Positions 21,427 through 33,188 are shown, counted from the stretch's first letter. The stretch: DNA of 64,000 nucleotides from Valencia hispanica (GCA_963556495.2 OY747705.1:21354501-21418500), one strand, 5' to 3'. Numbers and translations are program-made. Notes: a model not told the origin generated them from the letters alone.

Positions 21427-22179
21427 TTTTCAGCATTCAGTCAAATTATTCAGAGTCCTGTTAGCAAGCTAATTATTTTATTCAGTTGTGACTAAGCAGA
21501 GGCATATACAAAAGTTGCAAGACACCACCAAGGACTGGAATTTGACATCTGTGAACTATAGCTTCTCTTTGTCACTCTTCAGTTATATTTGTTTTGTGCA
21601 CAACCAATAACTGTCAGGTTGAACGATTCTCCTATCTGAGCAGTGAATCTCTGCAGCTCCTCCAGAGTTCCCATGGGCCTCTTGGATGCTTCTCTGATTA
21701 ATGCTCCCTTTGTCCAGTCTATTAATTTTAGTGGATGGTCATGTCTTGGTGACATATTCTCTCTGTTTTCAGATGATGGAATGAACAGTAACTGGTGAAA
21801 AAGTTAAAAGCTCAGGAAATTGTTTCATACTGTTACAGTGCTTTAAATTTCTCAATAAATTTCTATCTGATCTATCTGTTGAGTTGTTTGGTCTTCATGA
21901 TGCTATTTGTTGAAAAATGTTATCTGACAAATATCTGGGGGATACACTGAACAGCTGGATTTATACTAAGGTTAAATTAAACATTGGTGGACCCTATGTA
22001 CTAATTATGCGGCTTTTGGAGACAACTGATTGCACTGGATTTTATTTCAGGGCATCAGAGCAAAATGGATTTAATGCACACCTTTCACTGTTTTATGTAA
22101 ACCAAATTAATTTAATTGCTGTGAAGGGAAAAATTTGGAAAAACCTATGGGGATATGAAAGCTTTTGCAAGGCCCTTTA

Positions 22180-24605
22180 CAATCAAAAACATTTGTACTT
22201 TCACTGGTAAGATATTTTAAGACATCCCATAAAATATACATTGACATTATCTGATTACATTTGATATTATGACCGGGCTTCTTTAGCAAGCAGAAAAATG
22301 TGTTCCATGCTTGATGACTACTTTGATTTTCCTATAAGACACGACCAATGCTGCATTTGTTTGCATAAAAAGTGTCACTTGTGACAGTTGTAAATGTATT
22401 ACCTTCTCAGCATTAATTCCCAATGCACAGCTCAATATTTTACCTGCTACTGTTTGCAACTCCAAGGTAATGACTGAGGGATATGCGGTCAGAGGAAAGG
22501 GATTCAGCTCGCATCACGGTTGCACTGATGTAAGATATTGAGTATTTATAAAAAAAGAAAACATAACCTCCAAGGACATTTCAAGGAGCTCCAAATTAAA
22601 ACAAAATATACTTTTGGAAAGTAGAATAATTAAAATAGCTGTTTAATTCTTATTTGTGGTGAAGTTGATTAAATATAACCTACACCTAACCAAACTAGAA
22701 ATTGTGACTTGGCATGACATTCGTGTGGAAAAATCCATCCAACAAGATGAGTGATTACCAAAAAATTCACGACTAGCAAGTAGGTTTCTGCTCCGGAAAG
22801 ATTGGACAAAGGAAAATAGGTGTTTTAATGTTGTCACAATTCCACATGTTCCATTTCCTTCCAATCTGCCCTTGTCAAGCTTCAAACACACTTCTTAATC
22901 TCCTGTTTTTCATAACAAGCTGTGATGCAGCTATCCAGCATCCCTTGGCAGGGTTTCTGCGTCTGTCTGCTGACCTCTCCTGAATGTCGGGATCATCACT
23001 CATCCCTTGCACAGATGATGCTCATTTGCTCCTAACTCATATGTTGCCTAGTAATGGAGGTATTTTAGACCTTTTCTTTATTTCTCACTCCTGCATGTAA
23101 TTTCCAGCCCATCAATGCATCATGCCTGGTAGGCTTCTTGGCAACATTTATGTCCTTTTTCTTGTTACATGATGCCAAAACTGTCACAATAGACAGATGG
23201 TAACTGTCAGTCACTGTCAGAGAAAAAAAAGCAAACATGACGGTATTATCTGTGCGTTCAAGATGCACATCCAGTGAAATCAGGTTGGTGGAAAGTCAGC
23301 TTTTACATGTTTTCCATTGCCAGGCAACAGTCTTATCCATGCTATCAGAACAACTTTACAGATTGAAGTGATCAGCGCTAAAGTTACATATAAGGGTGAT
23401 AAACTGATTGCAAATATGGATTTTTTTCTGACTTACTTTAACTTCATTCATTGCTACTATTTTTTCTGAACAATACTTGAAATATTGAACGATAAAAAAG
23501 TTGTAACTAGCCCAGTTTCTAATAGTTTGCTTCCAAATAAACATGCCTTTTTATTTATTTACTTTTTTATTTTTTACAGTTTTTAAAGTGGTCTTCCTCT
23601 ACGGGGTTTTGAATGTCTTGAAATACTTATTAACCACTTTTTTGTCCATTTCTTGTACACCATCAAAACGTAGTGCACTGCACAAAGGGGAGCGAGTGGA
23701 TGGCAAATGTCCTCAAAAATTTTCTTTTTTTACAGCAGGTGAGCAGTATCTAAAAGGCTCTCAAATATTGTTATCTTTGTTATGTCTGGTATTTTTTTTA
23801 TCTAAAGAGCAATTCTGAAAGTCTGGTCTCTGATCCAGATCCAGACCATGGTGTCAGTGAATCCAAACCCAGCCTCAGTCTAAAATCTGAACACAGCATA
23901 GCTATGGCAGCAATACGATGTCAGCTTAAAATTAAACTGAAAAGAAATATTGGCACTGAAAAAAATTGGCATTGAAAGATATAATTGTAACTGAAAATCT
24001 TAACATTGACTCTGAAATAAATGAAGTGAAAACTTTTATATTACAAGAGAAACAAAATTGAAAGTAAAAAATTTTTTATTGAAAGTATAAATATATACAT
24101 TAAAACAAACAACTCTGTTACAATCAAGTTTCCACACCTACATCTTTTCTACAATGTATTTTTTCAATGCTGCTGCTTTTCAGCTTCATTCCTCTGTCAC
24201 AGTTCTGGCGCCTGTGCACGCGCATGAGGGGTGGGGCTTCAGAGTTGCACGTCACTTGCTTTTAGCTGTCAGTGAGCGGACTTTAGGACCCTTTGTCTAA
24301 ACCAGCAAATAAAGGTTACTTATAGTTCTTTTATCCATCTGGAATTCCAAAATGTCCTTGTATTACAGCGAGATCTACTTTTATAACTTTCAGTAATGTT
24401 TAATTTGATATAACGTTAAAACGAGTTACCGTTTGCTTCTTTACATCTGACTCAAGTGGTGGTCTGGTTGTTAAAAATGCATCCTCTGTATGTCTTAGTT
24501 TGTGGGTTTGAATCCACCTTGTAACACTTTTTGATTGAACAACAACAACAGCAGGTTTGTCCACACATTATTCACTGGATGAACAAAGAAAACGTGCTGT
24601 GTACT
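22180..24605. other. No gene seen
   Basis: About 2.4 kb of AT-rich sequence. ORFs are under 100 codons, overlap on both strands and are unrecognised. 24190-24310 is locally GC-richer (GGCGCCTGTGCACGCGCATG), possibly regulatory, but unsupported. Confidence 0.5.
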
Positions 24606-26076
24606 TACAGGTCCTTCTAAAAAAATTAGCATATTGTGATAAAGTTCATTATTTTCCATAATGTAATGATAAAAATTAAACTTTCATATATTTTAGATTC
24701 ATTGCACACCAACTGAAATATTTTAAGTCTTTTATTGTTTTAAAACGGATGATTTTGGCATACAGCTCATGAAAACCCCAAATTCCTTTCTCAAAAAATT
24801 AGCATATCATGAAAAGTTTCTCTAAACGAGCTATTAACCTAATCATCTGAATCAACTAATTAACTCTAAACACCTGCAAAAGATTCCTGAGGCTTTTAAA
24901 AACTCCAAGCCTGGTTCATTACTCAAAACCGCAATCATGGGTAAGACTGCCGACCTGACTGCTGCCCAGAAGGCCATCATTGACACCCTCAAGCAAGAGG
25001 GTAAGACACAGAAAGACATTTCTGAACGAATAGGCTGTTCCCAGAGTGCTGTATCAAGGCACCTCAGTGGGAAGTCTGTGGTAAGGAAAAAGTGTGGCAG
25101 AAAACGCTGCACAACGAGAAGAGGTGACCGGACCCTGAGGAAGATTGTGGAGAAGGACCGATTCCAGACCTTGGGGGACCTGCGGAAGCAGTGGACTGAG
25201 TCTGGAGTAGAAACATCCAGAGCCACCGTGCACAGGCGTGTGCAGGAAATGGGCTACAAGCCACTTTTGAACCAGAAACAGCGGCAGAAGCGCCTGACCT
25301 GGGCTACAGAGAAGCAGCACTGGACTGTGGCTCAGTGGTCCAAAGTACTTTTTCGGATGAAAGCAAATTTTGCATGTCATTCGGAAATCAAGGTGCTAGA
25401 GTCTGGAGGAAGACCGGGGAGAAGGAAATGCCAAAATGCCTGAAGTCCAGTGTCAAGTACTCACAGTCAGTGATGGTCTGGGGTGCCATGTCAGCTGCTG
25501 GTGTTGTTTCACTGTGTTTTATCAAGGGCAGGGTCAATGCAGCTAGCTATCAGGAGATTTTGGAGCACTTCATGCTTCAATCTGCTGAAAAGCTTTATGG
25601 AGATGAAGATTTCATTTTTCAGCACGACCTGGCACCTGCTCACAGTGCCAAAACCACTGGTAAATGGTTTACTGACCATGGTATTATCTATCAAAGCACC
25701 TTGGGCCTCCATAACACCTCAGCAGTGCCACAGGCTGATTGCCTCCATGCCACGCCGCATTGAAGCAGTCATTTCTGCAAAAGGATTCCTGACCAAGTAT
25801 TGAGTGCATAACTGAACATAATTATTTGAAGGTTGACTTTTTTTGTATTAAAAACACGTTTCTTTTATTGGTCGGATGAAATATGCTTATTTTTTGAGAT
25901 AGGAATTTTGGGTTTTCATGAGCTGTATGCCAAAATCATCAGTTTTAAAACAATAAAAGACCTGAAATATTTCAGTTGGTGTGCAATGAATCTAAAATAT
26001 ATGAAAGTTTATTTTTTATCATTACATTATGGAAAACAATTAACTTTATATGCTAATTTTTTGAGAAGGATCTGTA
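24606..26076 (+). mobile_element. Tc1-like transposon with IR/DR-type ends
   Basis: Begins TACAGGTCCTTCTAAAAAAA (24606) and ends in the inverted TTTTTTGAGAAGGATCTGTA (26076), with TA at both edges. The terminal motif CTCAAAAAATTAGCATAT occurs twice on each side: outer copies at about 24613 and 26050-26070, inner copies at about 24788 and 25880-25900. This is the IR/DR arrangement known from Sleeping Beauty-like Tc1 elements. The blocks GGCATACAGCTCATGAAAAC (24757) and its complement near 25910-25930 pair as well. Confidence 0.9.
24937..25803 (+). pseudogene. Tc1-like transposase with frameshift and internal deletion
   Basis: Starts at ATG 24937 (MGKTADLTAAQKAIIDTL) with a helix-turn-helix containing DISERIGCSQSAVSRHLSG. 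The frame is correct to WSKVLF near 25350, then loses one base in a T-run. The first catalytic D (FSDESKF) is found in the next frame, as is the second (QHDLAPAHSAK, about 25620). Near 25695-25705 an internal deletion of roughly 100 bp removes the region that normally carries the third acidic residue. The end resumes in another frame as SITPQQCHRLIASMPRRIEA and stops with TGA at 25801. Not functional. Confidence 0.9.
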
Positions 26077-26690
26077 TTTATCAAAAAAGAGAGGGTGTTG
26101 CTAGTATTTGCTTAGTACCTTTGCAAACAGTTCCCAGTGCAAAGACCCACTGCAAAGTAAAATGTGTTTAAATGAAGAATTTTTCTTTTTTGAATTAGTT
26201 AGGTCGTCTTCAAGAAAAGGGCTGAGCAGAAAAACCAGAAAATTTAGAAGGAAAATATTAATTGTTGAAAAAGAAAATAAAAACCATCATGGATGTCTCA
26301 TTGGTGAGTGAGTTCATTAGAAGACAATTACAACACCATTGTAAACTATTTAATGCTGATTACATTCAGTTTGAATTTAAGATGGAAATTAGCCCTAGGC
26401 TATAATCTGGTGTGTTTAGATTTGTGTTATTTTTTACATGTATGCACTGTCCCAAATAAATACTAATCTTTATATCTTATGAGTGGTTTTTTGACAAAAA
26501 ATATTGTTTTCTTTGCCTTCATAGAAAACCTGTGTGTTAACTTGTTATTGTAAAAAATATTAGTAAACATTTGGTAGATTTTTAAGAGCTTTATTGAAGC
26601 ATAAATTGAATCCCAGTAAATGTGTGGGGTGTTTTGTATTTAATTGTTGAAATTTTATATGTTAACATATGTAGCCTGTAGTTCTGCATC
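26077..26690. other. No gene seen
   Basis: AT-rich gap between the Tc1 element and the L2 LINE. Confidence 0.55.
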
Positions 26691-26691
26691 T

Positions 26692-28220
26692 TCTATTCAT
26701 CAGTAAGATTATTGAAAAAGCTGTGTTTCACCAATTAAATAGCTACCTAACAATGACAAACCGTTTGTATGTTTTTCAGTCAGGTTTCCATGCATACCAC
26801 AGCACCGAGACTGCCCTCGTCAAATTATTCAATGACATCCGCATAAATACAGAATGTGGTAGAACCAGAATACTGGTTCTGCTGGACCTCAGTGCAGCAT
26901 TTGACACTGTTGATCATGATGTACTATTGGAACGACTGGAGAGCTGGGTCGGACTCTCTGGTACAATACTTGGCTGGTTTGAGTCTTACCTAAAGAACAG
27001 GGACTTCTTTGTTTCAATAAGAAAATTTTCATCAGAACGAACAGAAATCACATGTGGGGTGCCCCAGGGCCCCATCCTGGGCCCCCTCTTATTTAATATC
27101 TACATGCTCCCACTAGGCAAAATCATAGCAACCAATACGATTAGCTACCATAACTACACCGATGATACTCCGCTTTACATTACAATGTCACCAGGTGACT
27201 CTGAATCCATTCAAACCCTAAATCAATGCATTGACCAAATAAATGGATGGATGTGCCATATCTTTCTCCAGCTGAATAGAAACAAAACTGAAGTAATTAT
27301 TTTTGGATCCAAAGAGGAACGATCAAGAGTCAGCACACAGCTTCAGTTAATACAGCTAGGAACTACTGATCAGGTCTGAAATCCAGGTGTAGTAATGGAC
27401 TCAGATCTGAACCTCCAGGGTCACATAAAGGCAATAACAAGGTCAGCCTTCTATCATCTGAAGAACATTTATAGGATTAAAGGACAGATGTTGCAACAGG
27501 ACCTGGAAAAACTCATCCATGTGTTTATATTTAGTCAGATTGATTAGGGCAACAGCGTCCCAACCAGCGTCTGCCTAAAAAGTTAATCAGAGAGCTCCAG
27601 CTGATCCAGAAGGCTGCTGCTCGCATACTCACTACAACCAGGAAAGTAGAGCACATCACCCCAGTTCTAAAGTCCTTACACTGGCTCCCTGTAGCTCAGA
27701 GAAAATAATTCAAAATACTTCTACTAGTTTATAAATGATCACATGGCTTAGCACCAAAGTATGTTGAAGACCTGTTCTCACTGTACTAACCAGCAAGACT
27801 ACTAAGGTCCTCCAACTCTAGCCTACTAAACATCCCTAGACTCAGAACTAAACATGGAGAAGCAGTTTTCAGTTTCTATGCTCCCCTTATCTGGAACAGA
27901 CTTCCTGACGAGTGCAGAGCTGCTGAAACTCTGAACTGCTTTAAATCGAGACTAAAAACCCATCTGTTTAGAATTGCCTTTGAGTAAATGCTTGATGTCA
28001 TATGTATGAAATGTGTTCATGGTTTCTTGCTTTATTTATCGTTCTCTTGCTTTATTGTGTATCATGTGTAATGTGTGTTTAATGCTAATTTGCTACTTTT
28101 ACTTTCCAATGTTATATTCTAAGTTTTTTTGTTTTGTTTTTTAATCACCAAATCATGTAAAGCACCTTGAATTACCCTGTTGTTGAAAGTGACCATACAA
28201 ATAAAATTGCCTTGCCTTGC
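26692..28220 (+). mobile_element. L2-type LINE, 5' truncated, decayed
   Basis: Starts within the RT domain ([16 protein letters not shown]) and ends in the diagnostic 3' tail GTAAAGCACCTTGAATTACC...AATAAAATTGCCTTGCCTTG at 28158-28219. The same tail is at 46275 and 54320, and on the minus strand from 62694. Several stops follow the first ORF. Confidence 0.88.
26723..27990 (+). pseudogene. L2 LINE reverse transcriptase, broken
   Basis: The open part 26723-27379 carries RT motifs: [54 protein letters not shown] and YTDDT (family consensus YADD). After TGA at 27377 the homology continues in the same and other frames: MDSDLNLQGHIKAITRSAFY, YHLKNI, then a C-terminal part with many stops and an end resembling FKSRLKTHLFRIAFE at about 27940-27985. 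The best match in this window is the minus copy at 62890-63927. Confidence 0.88.
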
Positions 28221-29439
28221 GTATTTAATTAGATAAAATGTTTATGTTAATGAATGTTGTTTTTTTCTCAAATGTTAAATACAAATAAATGAAAATGCAA
28301 TTTTGATCAAACAACTACATAAACTGTGTACTGTGTTTTGATAACAGCTTTGCCTCAGAGTAAATGTTCTTTATAACTCTACTGCTTTAAGGTTAGCTCA
28401 TGCATTTTTTCAACATTGCAAATGCAAAGATAAGTGTGAAAGAGTAAGGGTGATCTATGATTTGTAAATGTTTTAAATATGGAAAACTGCTGGCTAGAGG
28501 CTGTTTGTGGCACATGGTGTTGGAGGTCTCTGCTTGAGCACAAGGTGTTACAGACAGTCAGACTTCAGTGCATTCAAAGTAAAAGACAGACTGCAAGTGA
28601 AAATCAAAGATAAAGTCCTCCTTCAGTCCTGCCCTCTTGCAGTACTTGAGACTGCAGATTACACTTGTCAGATTCTTGTCAAGCTGTACAAACCTAATTC
28701 TGCCTGAAGCATTGAAAAACTTAAAAAAGGCATGTTTGCTCTTTCTAACTGAGCCACACTGTACCCTGGTTCAAATATTTATTTGCCAAGATAAAGTATG
28801 AAAAGACTTCATTTAAACCTGACATTTAAAAGCACGAACATAGCAAGGGGGTATTAAAATTCTAGTGAATATCTAAAATGCATATTAGCCTTTTTCTAAA
28901 TGTTAATGAGCATGAATAAACCACCGCCTCCTAAAAGTCACATTACAATATTTAGTACACATCTGTTTGATCGCATCGCATCAGCAGCGGAGAGTTTTTA
29001 GTATGGAGCAAACAAAAACAACTGCGAATGTGATGTTAATTTTTTATGAAAGAAGCTTTTGTAATAAAGATGCGGATGCCTTTTACTTTCATGATCTGCC
29101 ACACAACAAATGAATGCACGACAGATTAGGGCCGATGACACAAACAGATGGGCTCATTGTTGTTTCATGTCTGATTTCTGAGGTCTTATTTTATTTAGAA
29201 TTATGAGCCGGTTTCTTTGTTTATGAGAACAGATCTGATACCTAATATTTGAATAATAAACTCTTTTATTTTGGTGATCACCTTATTGTACTGGATGTTT
29301 CTACAGATGTGTCTAAAATGACCAAAATGTGAACTTTGTTTGTTTTTATTACAGGATGTAAATATATTTTAAAATATATCTTATTCCAGCATAACTAACT
29401 TCCTGTCGCAGCTTTAGAAACCCATTAGCATGGCCCTAG
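28221..29439. other. No gene seen; unique-looking sequence
   Basis: No repeat or exon recognised. 28920-29220 is more mixed in composition than its flanks and could be conserved noncoding DNA; this cannot be judged without alignment. Confidence 0.45.
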
Positions 29440-29752
29440 ACCTGTTTTCAGGTCAATACAGCTTAAATTTCAAAGGCTGTTAGCACAGTTGCCTTGTGGC
29501 AAGAAGCTCCGACCAGGGATTTATAGATTTTGTATGTTCTCTTTGTGGTTGCCTGAATTCTCTCCAGGTACTCCAGTCTAACTAAATTGGAGTGTGGTTT
29601 GAGTGTGTGAATGCATTATTTTTTTCCTGTGTGACTCGAGGTTGTATATATGATGGGCTGGTGATCTGTCCAGGGCCTACCCCAGCTCTCGCCCAATGAC
29701 GATGGATGGATGGATGGATGGATGGATGGATGGATGGATGGATGGATGGATG
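29440..29752 (+). repeat. Diverged teleost interspersed repeat with (GGAT)n tail
   Basis: Ordered blocks GTTAGCACAGTTGCCTTG, GTATGTTCTCTTTGTGGTTG, TGAATTCTCTCCAGGTACTC, ATGGGCTGGTGATCTGTCCA and CTACCCCAGCTCTCGCCCAA match a very common fish repeat whose end is a GGAT microsatellite. The tail here is a clean (GATG)n run at 29701-29752. Related tails or fragments lie at 34659, 38105 and 44060-44138. Confidence 0.7.
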
Positions 29753-30492
29753 AAACACCACCCATCACTGTTGTAAATGTAACTCTGTTTTGTAAAATCT
29801 GTAAGTTACAAGCAGGGGCGCTGCTAAGGATTTTGGGCCCCATGAAAAGAATCTTGGCAGGGCCCCCAACACAACTGAGACTTTTTTCATATTAATTTAC
29901 ATACAATTATGCGGTTTTATGGTATTTTGACTATCATTCTCATATATTTAAGTCGATCAGATACTTGAACTCCATCCCATGTCCACACCCGTAATTTGTC
30001 CTCTGTAATACTGCACTACTTCAGTACTGTATAATCTATATACTGTGCATAGCTGTACATGTGTCATATGGTGTATTCACAGATATTTGTATTTGTATGT
30101 ATGTACTGTACATATTTGTACTGTACACTGGCAATGATAATAAAGTTAATGTAATCTAACCTAATATTTTTAACATGACAGTTGAAATGTAACGGAAACA
30201 CTGAGCACTCTTAATACAATGAAATGTATTTATATTTATTTGCTTCAACACTGATACTGAAATTTTAAAATAAAACTCTTCAATTTGAAAAACAGGAATT
30301 ACAATCTGTGGTGAAAAAAAAAATCCCAGCAAGAAAACACCACCATAAAACAAAATGGTAATGTAAAACTTCTAATAATTTTAGCAGAACTCGCATAACA
30401 TACTATATCAAAGAATGGCCAAGGTATAACATAGCTGAGTCTGAGTTACTTTTTCCACATTATTTCTAATCTCATCCTTGCTCTTTTCATTT

Positions 30493-30963
30493 CTAAACAA
30501 AAGCCCAACGTCGGACCTTTTCAGCTGCCAAATCATTAATCAAATCTTTGAAGTCGAGCTCTCTAGCCAACTCGCTCTCGCAAAGCCTTTCTTGAGACAT
30601 TGTAGACCTCAAGTAGTTTTTTTTAATCAGTTTTAATTTGCTGAATGCCCTCTCCCCACCAGCAACAGTCACTGGCAGTGTGCTAAATAAACGCAAAGCA
30701 ATGCACACTTCTCCAAAGATGCTTTGCAGCTGCAGCTTACAAATAGAATTTAGGAGTTCAAGAGGTGACAGGTTAGGGGCGAAGTTGGAAGCATATACAC
30801 TGTTTAGGTGTCTTACTTGATTTTCAAAATCATGAGTTAGATGATCACTGGAATACTTAGTGATCAGTGGTTGGCACACCGAAGAGATCTTGTCCTCATT
30901 AATCTGCCCAACTTTCAGAACCGCATAAAACTCGTTCACAATATCAGCAATTCTCTCAGACAT
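30493..30963 (-). pseudogene. hAT transposase C-terminal dimerisation domain fragment
   Basis: 156 codons. The second half carries the hAT C-terminal dimerisation motif: ALRLFSTLPVTVAGGERAFS, then KLKLIKKNYLRSTMSQERL and ARELDFKDLINDLA. This domain pairs transposase monomers and is common to hAT transposases and the host genes derived from them. The DDE core, zinc finger and start region are missing. The frame is open here, but upstream sequence ends in unrelated DNA, so it is called a fragment. Confidence 0.85.
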
Positions 30964-31053
30964 TAATGTGTTGCCATTAAACCAATACTAATAGCCGCTC
31001 ACCTTCTTCTTCATGTGGGAGTGCAGGGGCTGATTTAGGGGATGCTGAAGTTA

Positions 31054-31785
31054 TGGCACGTTCACACCAGTCAGTGCGTCCAGGCAGCAAGGCAGCTAGA
31101 TTACATGCAAGTCTATGGTATCTACGCATCTAGTGGGCCCCAAGCTGCCCCGCAGCAAGTCGTGCGCATCGGCGCAGCTGGCATCATCGCATCCACGCGG
31201 CTGCTGCCCGGATACGCTGATGGATCGTTGGAGCAGCTGCTGCGTGAAGTTGGGAAAACTGAACTTTCGGGCAGCAAACGCGGGGCGTCAACCGATCAGA
31301 GCGACTCTTTGTACTGACGTAGTTACTCCTTCCATGGGTGGATCGGCAAGTTTTTCATTCAAGAAGGAGGATCAACTAACCGTCGCTGTGTGTAATGTTC
31401 GTGAATTGTATGACCCGTCTTCGTCTTTTTACAAAGACAGGAAGAGATCGGATCTTATTTTGAAGAAGATATCGGAGGATATTTGAGTGCCAGGTAAGCA
31501 GTTAAATATTTTTCTTTTAACTATCTTATGTGTTTAGACGACGTTGTCTGGCTTGTGTGGCTTCATTAATTAAATAAACCGAAGCCACTCGACATGATCC
31601 GCCATGTTGTTAACAACTAGCAACAGACAAATCCACGCCCGCACGCTGACGTAATGACGTGATGCGCTGATGCCCCGACGCAGACTACAAAGTGTACAAG
31701 CAGCTGGGTTTTAATTTTAAAGCGTCGACTTTCGTCCATTTGAGTGATTTGACGCCTGGACGCGCTGACCGGTGTGAACGTGCCA
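31054..31785 (+). mobile_element. Harbinger-like nonautonomous element with TTA duplication
   Basis: Long terminal inverted repeats, TGGCACGTTCACACCAGTCA at 31054 and the inverted match ending TGTGAACGTGCCA at 31785, continuing inward to about 32 bp. TTA at 31051-31053 and 31786-31788 gives the 3-bp TTA duplication of PIF/Harbinger elements. GC-rich compared with the host DNA. It carries a MADF-like exon. Confidence 0.82.
31334..31494 (+). pseudogene. MADF/Myb-like domain exon of a Harbinger element
   Basis: ATG at 31334 starts MGGSASFSFKKEDQLTVAV, followed by NVRELYDPSSSFYKDRKRSD and LILKKISEDI. The spacing of ELYDP, YKD and the final helix fits the MADF/Myb-SANT-like DNA-binding domain, the accessory protein encoded next to Harbinger transposases. 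TGA at 31484 interrupts the frame shortly before a GTAAGC donor (31495), so the exon is probably inactivated. No transposase is in the element. Confidence 0.65.
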
Positions 31786-32058
31786 TTAGGGGTTGGAAGA
31801 CAGCCGGACCAGTTGCTGCTGCTGGTTCACTTGACTCTGTTCGGAATGAGGCACAATTTTGACAAAATGCGTTTGACTGCATTGAACATTTAACTAAAAC
31901 TGTGTATTATTTTTTTTTCCAGCGTTTTTTTTGACCTAACATGGGGAGAAAATTGAGGTTCGCTTATCATGCACTTTTAAGTGCATTGCATTTGACTGTT
32001 CAAAACGATTGAGACATCATTTTGATATAGGCAAGGCCAACTGATAGTCTATATAATA

Positions 32059-32632
32059 GCTTATACCATGGTCTGGGTGAATACTCGATTCTGATCAATT
32101 ATTGCGCTGGCTCAAACGCTAGATGGTAACCATGGCAACGGAGACAACGTTATTTCACAGTTGACTCGTCGCAACAGCAAGACAGACAAAACATGAGTGA
32201 TTTTATCATTTCTTTTAAGTTATTTTTTGAGTTTACCAACTTTGAAGACTGGGATGCAGTAGAAGAAAAAGAGAGAAGAGAATATGAAAAGAAAAGAAAA
32301 AGGAGAAGCGACACATGGTCGGTCGCTGTGGCCACGTTGCTTGGCAACGCCTGTATATGGGAGATATTAAATAGTGCGCTTGACTTATAAAAACGACTTA
32401 TAAAAATAAAAACCCTCACGATTTTAACTCTAAAACACATTAAAGTATTATTAATTGATTAAATACTTCTTTCTTTCGTAAGTGACCATGGTATAAGCGG
32501 GATAATGCTAGACGAGGTGTCCATTAACAGAAATTAATGGACTTCGCGGAAGCAACCGTCCTCCGCGATGCGGGAACGCCTCCGTGTCGTCAATTAATTT
32601 CTGTTAATGGACACCTCGTCAGGCATTATCCC
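32059..32632. mobile_element. Palindromic MITE inside the hAT element
   Basis: GCTTATACCATGGTC at 32059-32073 is inverted as GACCATGGTATAAGC at 32484-32498. Immediately after, arms 32499-32540 and 32591-32632 form a nearly perfect 42-bp inverted repeat (GGGATAATGC...GACGAGGTGTCC) around a GC-rich loop. The combination is recognisable as a fish MITE family. A small ORF at 32193-32390 (MSDFIISFKLFFEF, basic EKERREYEKKRKRR) is unidentified. Confidence 0.65.
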
Positions 32633-33188
32633 TTACATGTTTGACTGCATTGATTAGTTACCTAAAACAGAGAAAATGAAAAATTCGGGGGTTCTTGAGC
32701 CAACGTGGGGAGAAATTTTAGCTAAGCTATCTTGACCACCTAAGCCTAATATTACAAGTTCGCTACCTGCGTGGTCCACTAACAATTTAGGCCTACTTAC
32801 AAACCCACCTTTTCTTGTGAAATATTGGGTAACATACTGTCAACCCTTTGCCTCTTTCACTTCTCTTATTTTTTTCTCTTTGCGTTTTTTGATTCCCTCT
32901 TCCGTCACCGCTACGGCGCTGTAAGTGAAGTGAAGCGGTTTGTGTTGCCTGGATACAATTTGGGCGGACTGAACCATTTTATGATAATCGAGAGAGGGAG
33001 AGGGGCCCATGGACTTTTCTGTTTCCTAAACAAATACATTTTTAGACACCAGGAAACAGCAAATAGAATAATTTAAAGTTAATAATTTTTACTATCAAAT
33101 ATTTTTTTTAGCATCACAATTTTATTTGGGGCTTCTCTGGGCCCCCTCACAGTCATGGGCCCCGAGAATCGTCATCGTTTACCCCCCC

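Larger units (their letters stand above)
19180..22179 (-). mobile_element. Degraded Tc1-like transposon split by a hAT-like piece and a LINE
   Basis: Minus-strand Tc1 remnant in two parts. Left part 19180-19935: ATAACCACAAACTTCAATTTAT, CATACCATGATACTGTCACCA (reads as the transposase GGGSIM-type block on the minus strand), TCTTCCACATGTTTTCTGTG and TATGGCTTTCTTTCAAC. Right part 21430-22179: CTCTGCAGCTCCTCCAGAGTT, CCATGGGCCTCTTGGATGCTTCT, ATGATGGAATGAACAGT, TCTTCATGATGCT, and a right terminus CTTTTGCAAGGCCCTTTA. The terminus matches the CAGTGCCTTGCAAAAG end shared with the copies at 35397 and 54270. No intact frame remains. Confidence 0.8.
29813..33188 (-). mobile_element. hAT transposon with nested elements
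   Basis: Left end CAGGGGCGCTGCTAAGG at 29813 and a right end rich in GGGCCCC motifs (33130-33188) are partly inverted, including GGGCCCCATG versus CATGGGCCCC. Flanks GTTACAAG (29805-29812) and TTTACAAG (33189-33196) match at 7 of 8, the 8-bp duplication expected of hAT. It contains a transposase C-terminal fragment (30493-30963, minus), a Harbinger-like element (31054-31785) and a palindromic MITE (32059-32632). The rest of the transposase is gone. Confidence 0.78.

Noticed and set aside
24190..24310. GC-richer patch as promoter
   Set aside because: No downstream exon, CCAAT or initiator context that supports it.
29616..29895. ORFs encoding IHPS or MDGW repeats
   Set aside because: Translations of the (GGAT)n microsatellite.
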